64,000 nt of DNA. Origin: Pusillimonas noertemannii (GTDB taxonomy: Bacteria > Pseudomonadota > Gammaproteobacteria > Burkholderiales > Burkholderiaceae_B). The notes beneath the pieces are model-generated. The model was not told where the DNA came from and searched no databases. It saw only the letters and a program-made list of their open reading frames with translations. Below, piece after piece: positions 64,000 through 64,000 of the stretch; within the stretch, counting starts at the first letter, position 1; each line of letters starts with the position of its first letter. The position numbers were made by a program, and so were the translations under genes. The DNA lies in NCBI RefSeq assembly GCF_003096595.1, contig NZ_QEKO01000007.1, positions 36,128 through 100,127 on the forward strand, given 5' to 3'.

Positions 64000-64000
64000 G

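Overview
The window looks like the replication-origin side of a high-GC betaproteobacterial chromosome, most likely Burkholderiales/Alcaligenaceae (Bordetella, Pusillimonas and relatives). The basis is gene order (dnaA-dnaN-gyrB without recF; mnmG-rsmG-parA-parB; tRNA-Tyr/Gly/Thr-tuf-tRNA-Trp-secE-nusG-rplKAJL-rpoBC; rpsL-rpsG-fusA-tuf) and general protein character. No database search was possible, so the genus is inference.

Layout. 1-3.6 kb: end of a peptide-type ABC importer (truncated permease, fused double ATPase) followed by an M20 amidohydrolase. 3.6-6.4 kb, minus strand: a DUF481 outer-membrane protein and a methyl-accepting chemotaxis protein with a FliA-like promoter. 6.6-10.2 kb: a siderophore-uptake set (PepSY membrane protein, 62-aa membrane protein, TonB-dependent receptor) behind a possible Fur box. 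10.3-12.9 kb: a YgiD-type dioxygenase, a maltose O-acetyltransferase-like protein, an orphan GIY-YIG-like protein and an exported VOC protein. 13.0-18.1 kb, minus strand: gyrB, dnaN, dnaA. 18.5-24.8 kb: rpmH-rnpA-yidD-yidC, then a catalase gene placed between yidC and mnmE. 25-28.9 kb: a crotonase, SDR, acyl-CoA dehydrogenase and MarR operon with a palindromic operator candidate. 29.0-32.5 kb: a metallophosphoesterase, a PLP aminotransferase and a cold-shock protein.

30.1-33.9 kb is the most structured non-coding part. It holds tandem terminators, a 32-nt inverted repeat, two groups of DnaA boxes with AT-rich tracts, and three parS sites, the last at the mnmG promoter. It is the best candidate for the chromosomal origin/centromere and leads directly into mnmG-rsmG-parA-parB. 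38.3-39.7 kb: an asparaginase and three tRNAs with a near-consensus promoter. 39.8-53.1 kb: tuf, tRNA-Trp, secE, nusG, rplKAJL, rpoB and rpoC, with an L10-type leader and an attenuator plus long stem before rpoB.

53.1-59.3 kb: between rpoC and rpsL lies a five-gene catabolic cassette. It encodes two hydantoinase/oxoprolinase-type subunits, a small two-CxxC protein, an isochorismatase-fold amidase and a frameshifted BMP-type binding protein, and could act on hydantoin-like or carbamoyl compounds. 59.6-64.0 kb: rpsL, rpsG, fusA and a second tuf that appears identical at nucleotide level to the first. No transposase, integrase, phage gene or CRISPR array was seen.
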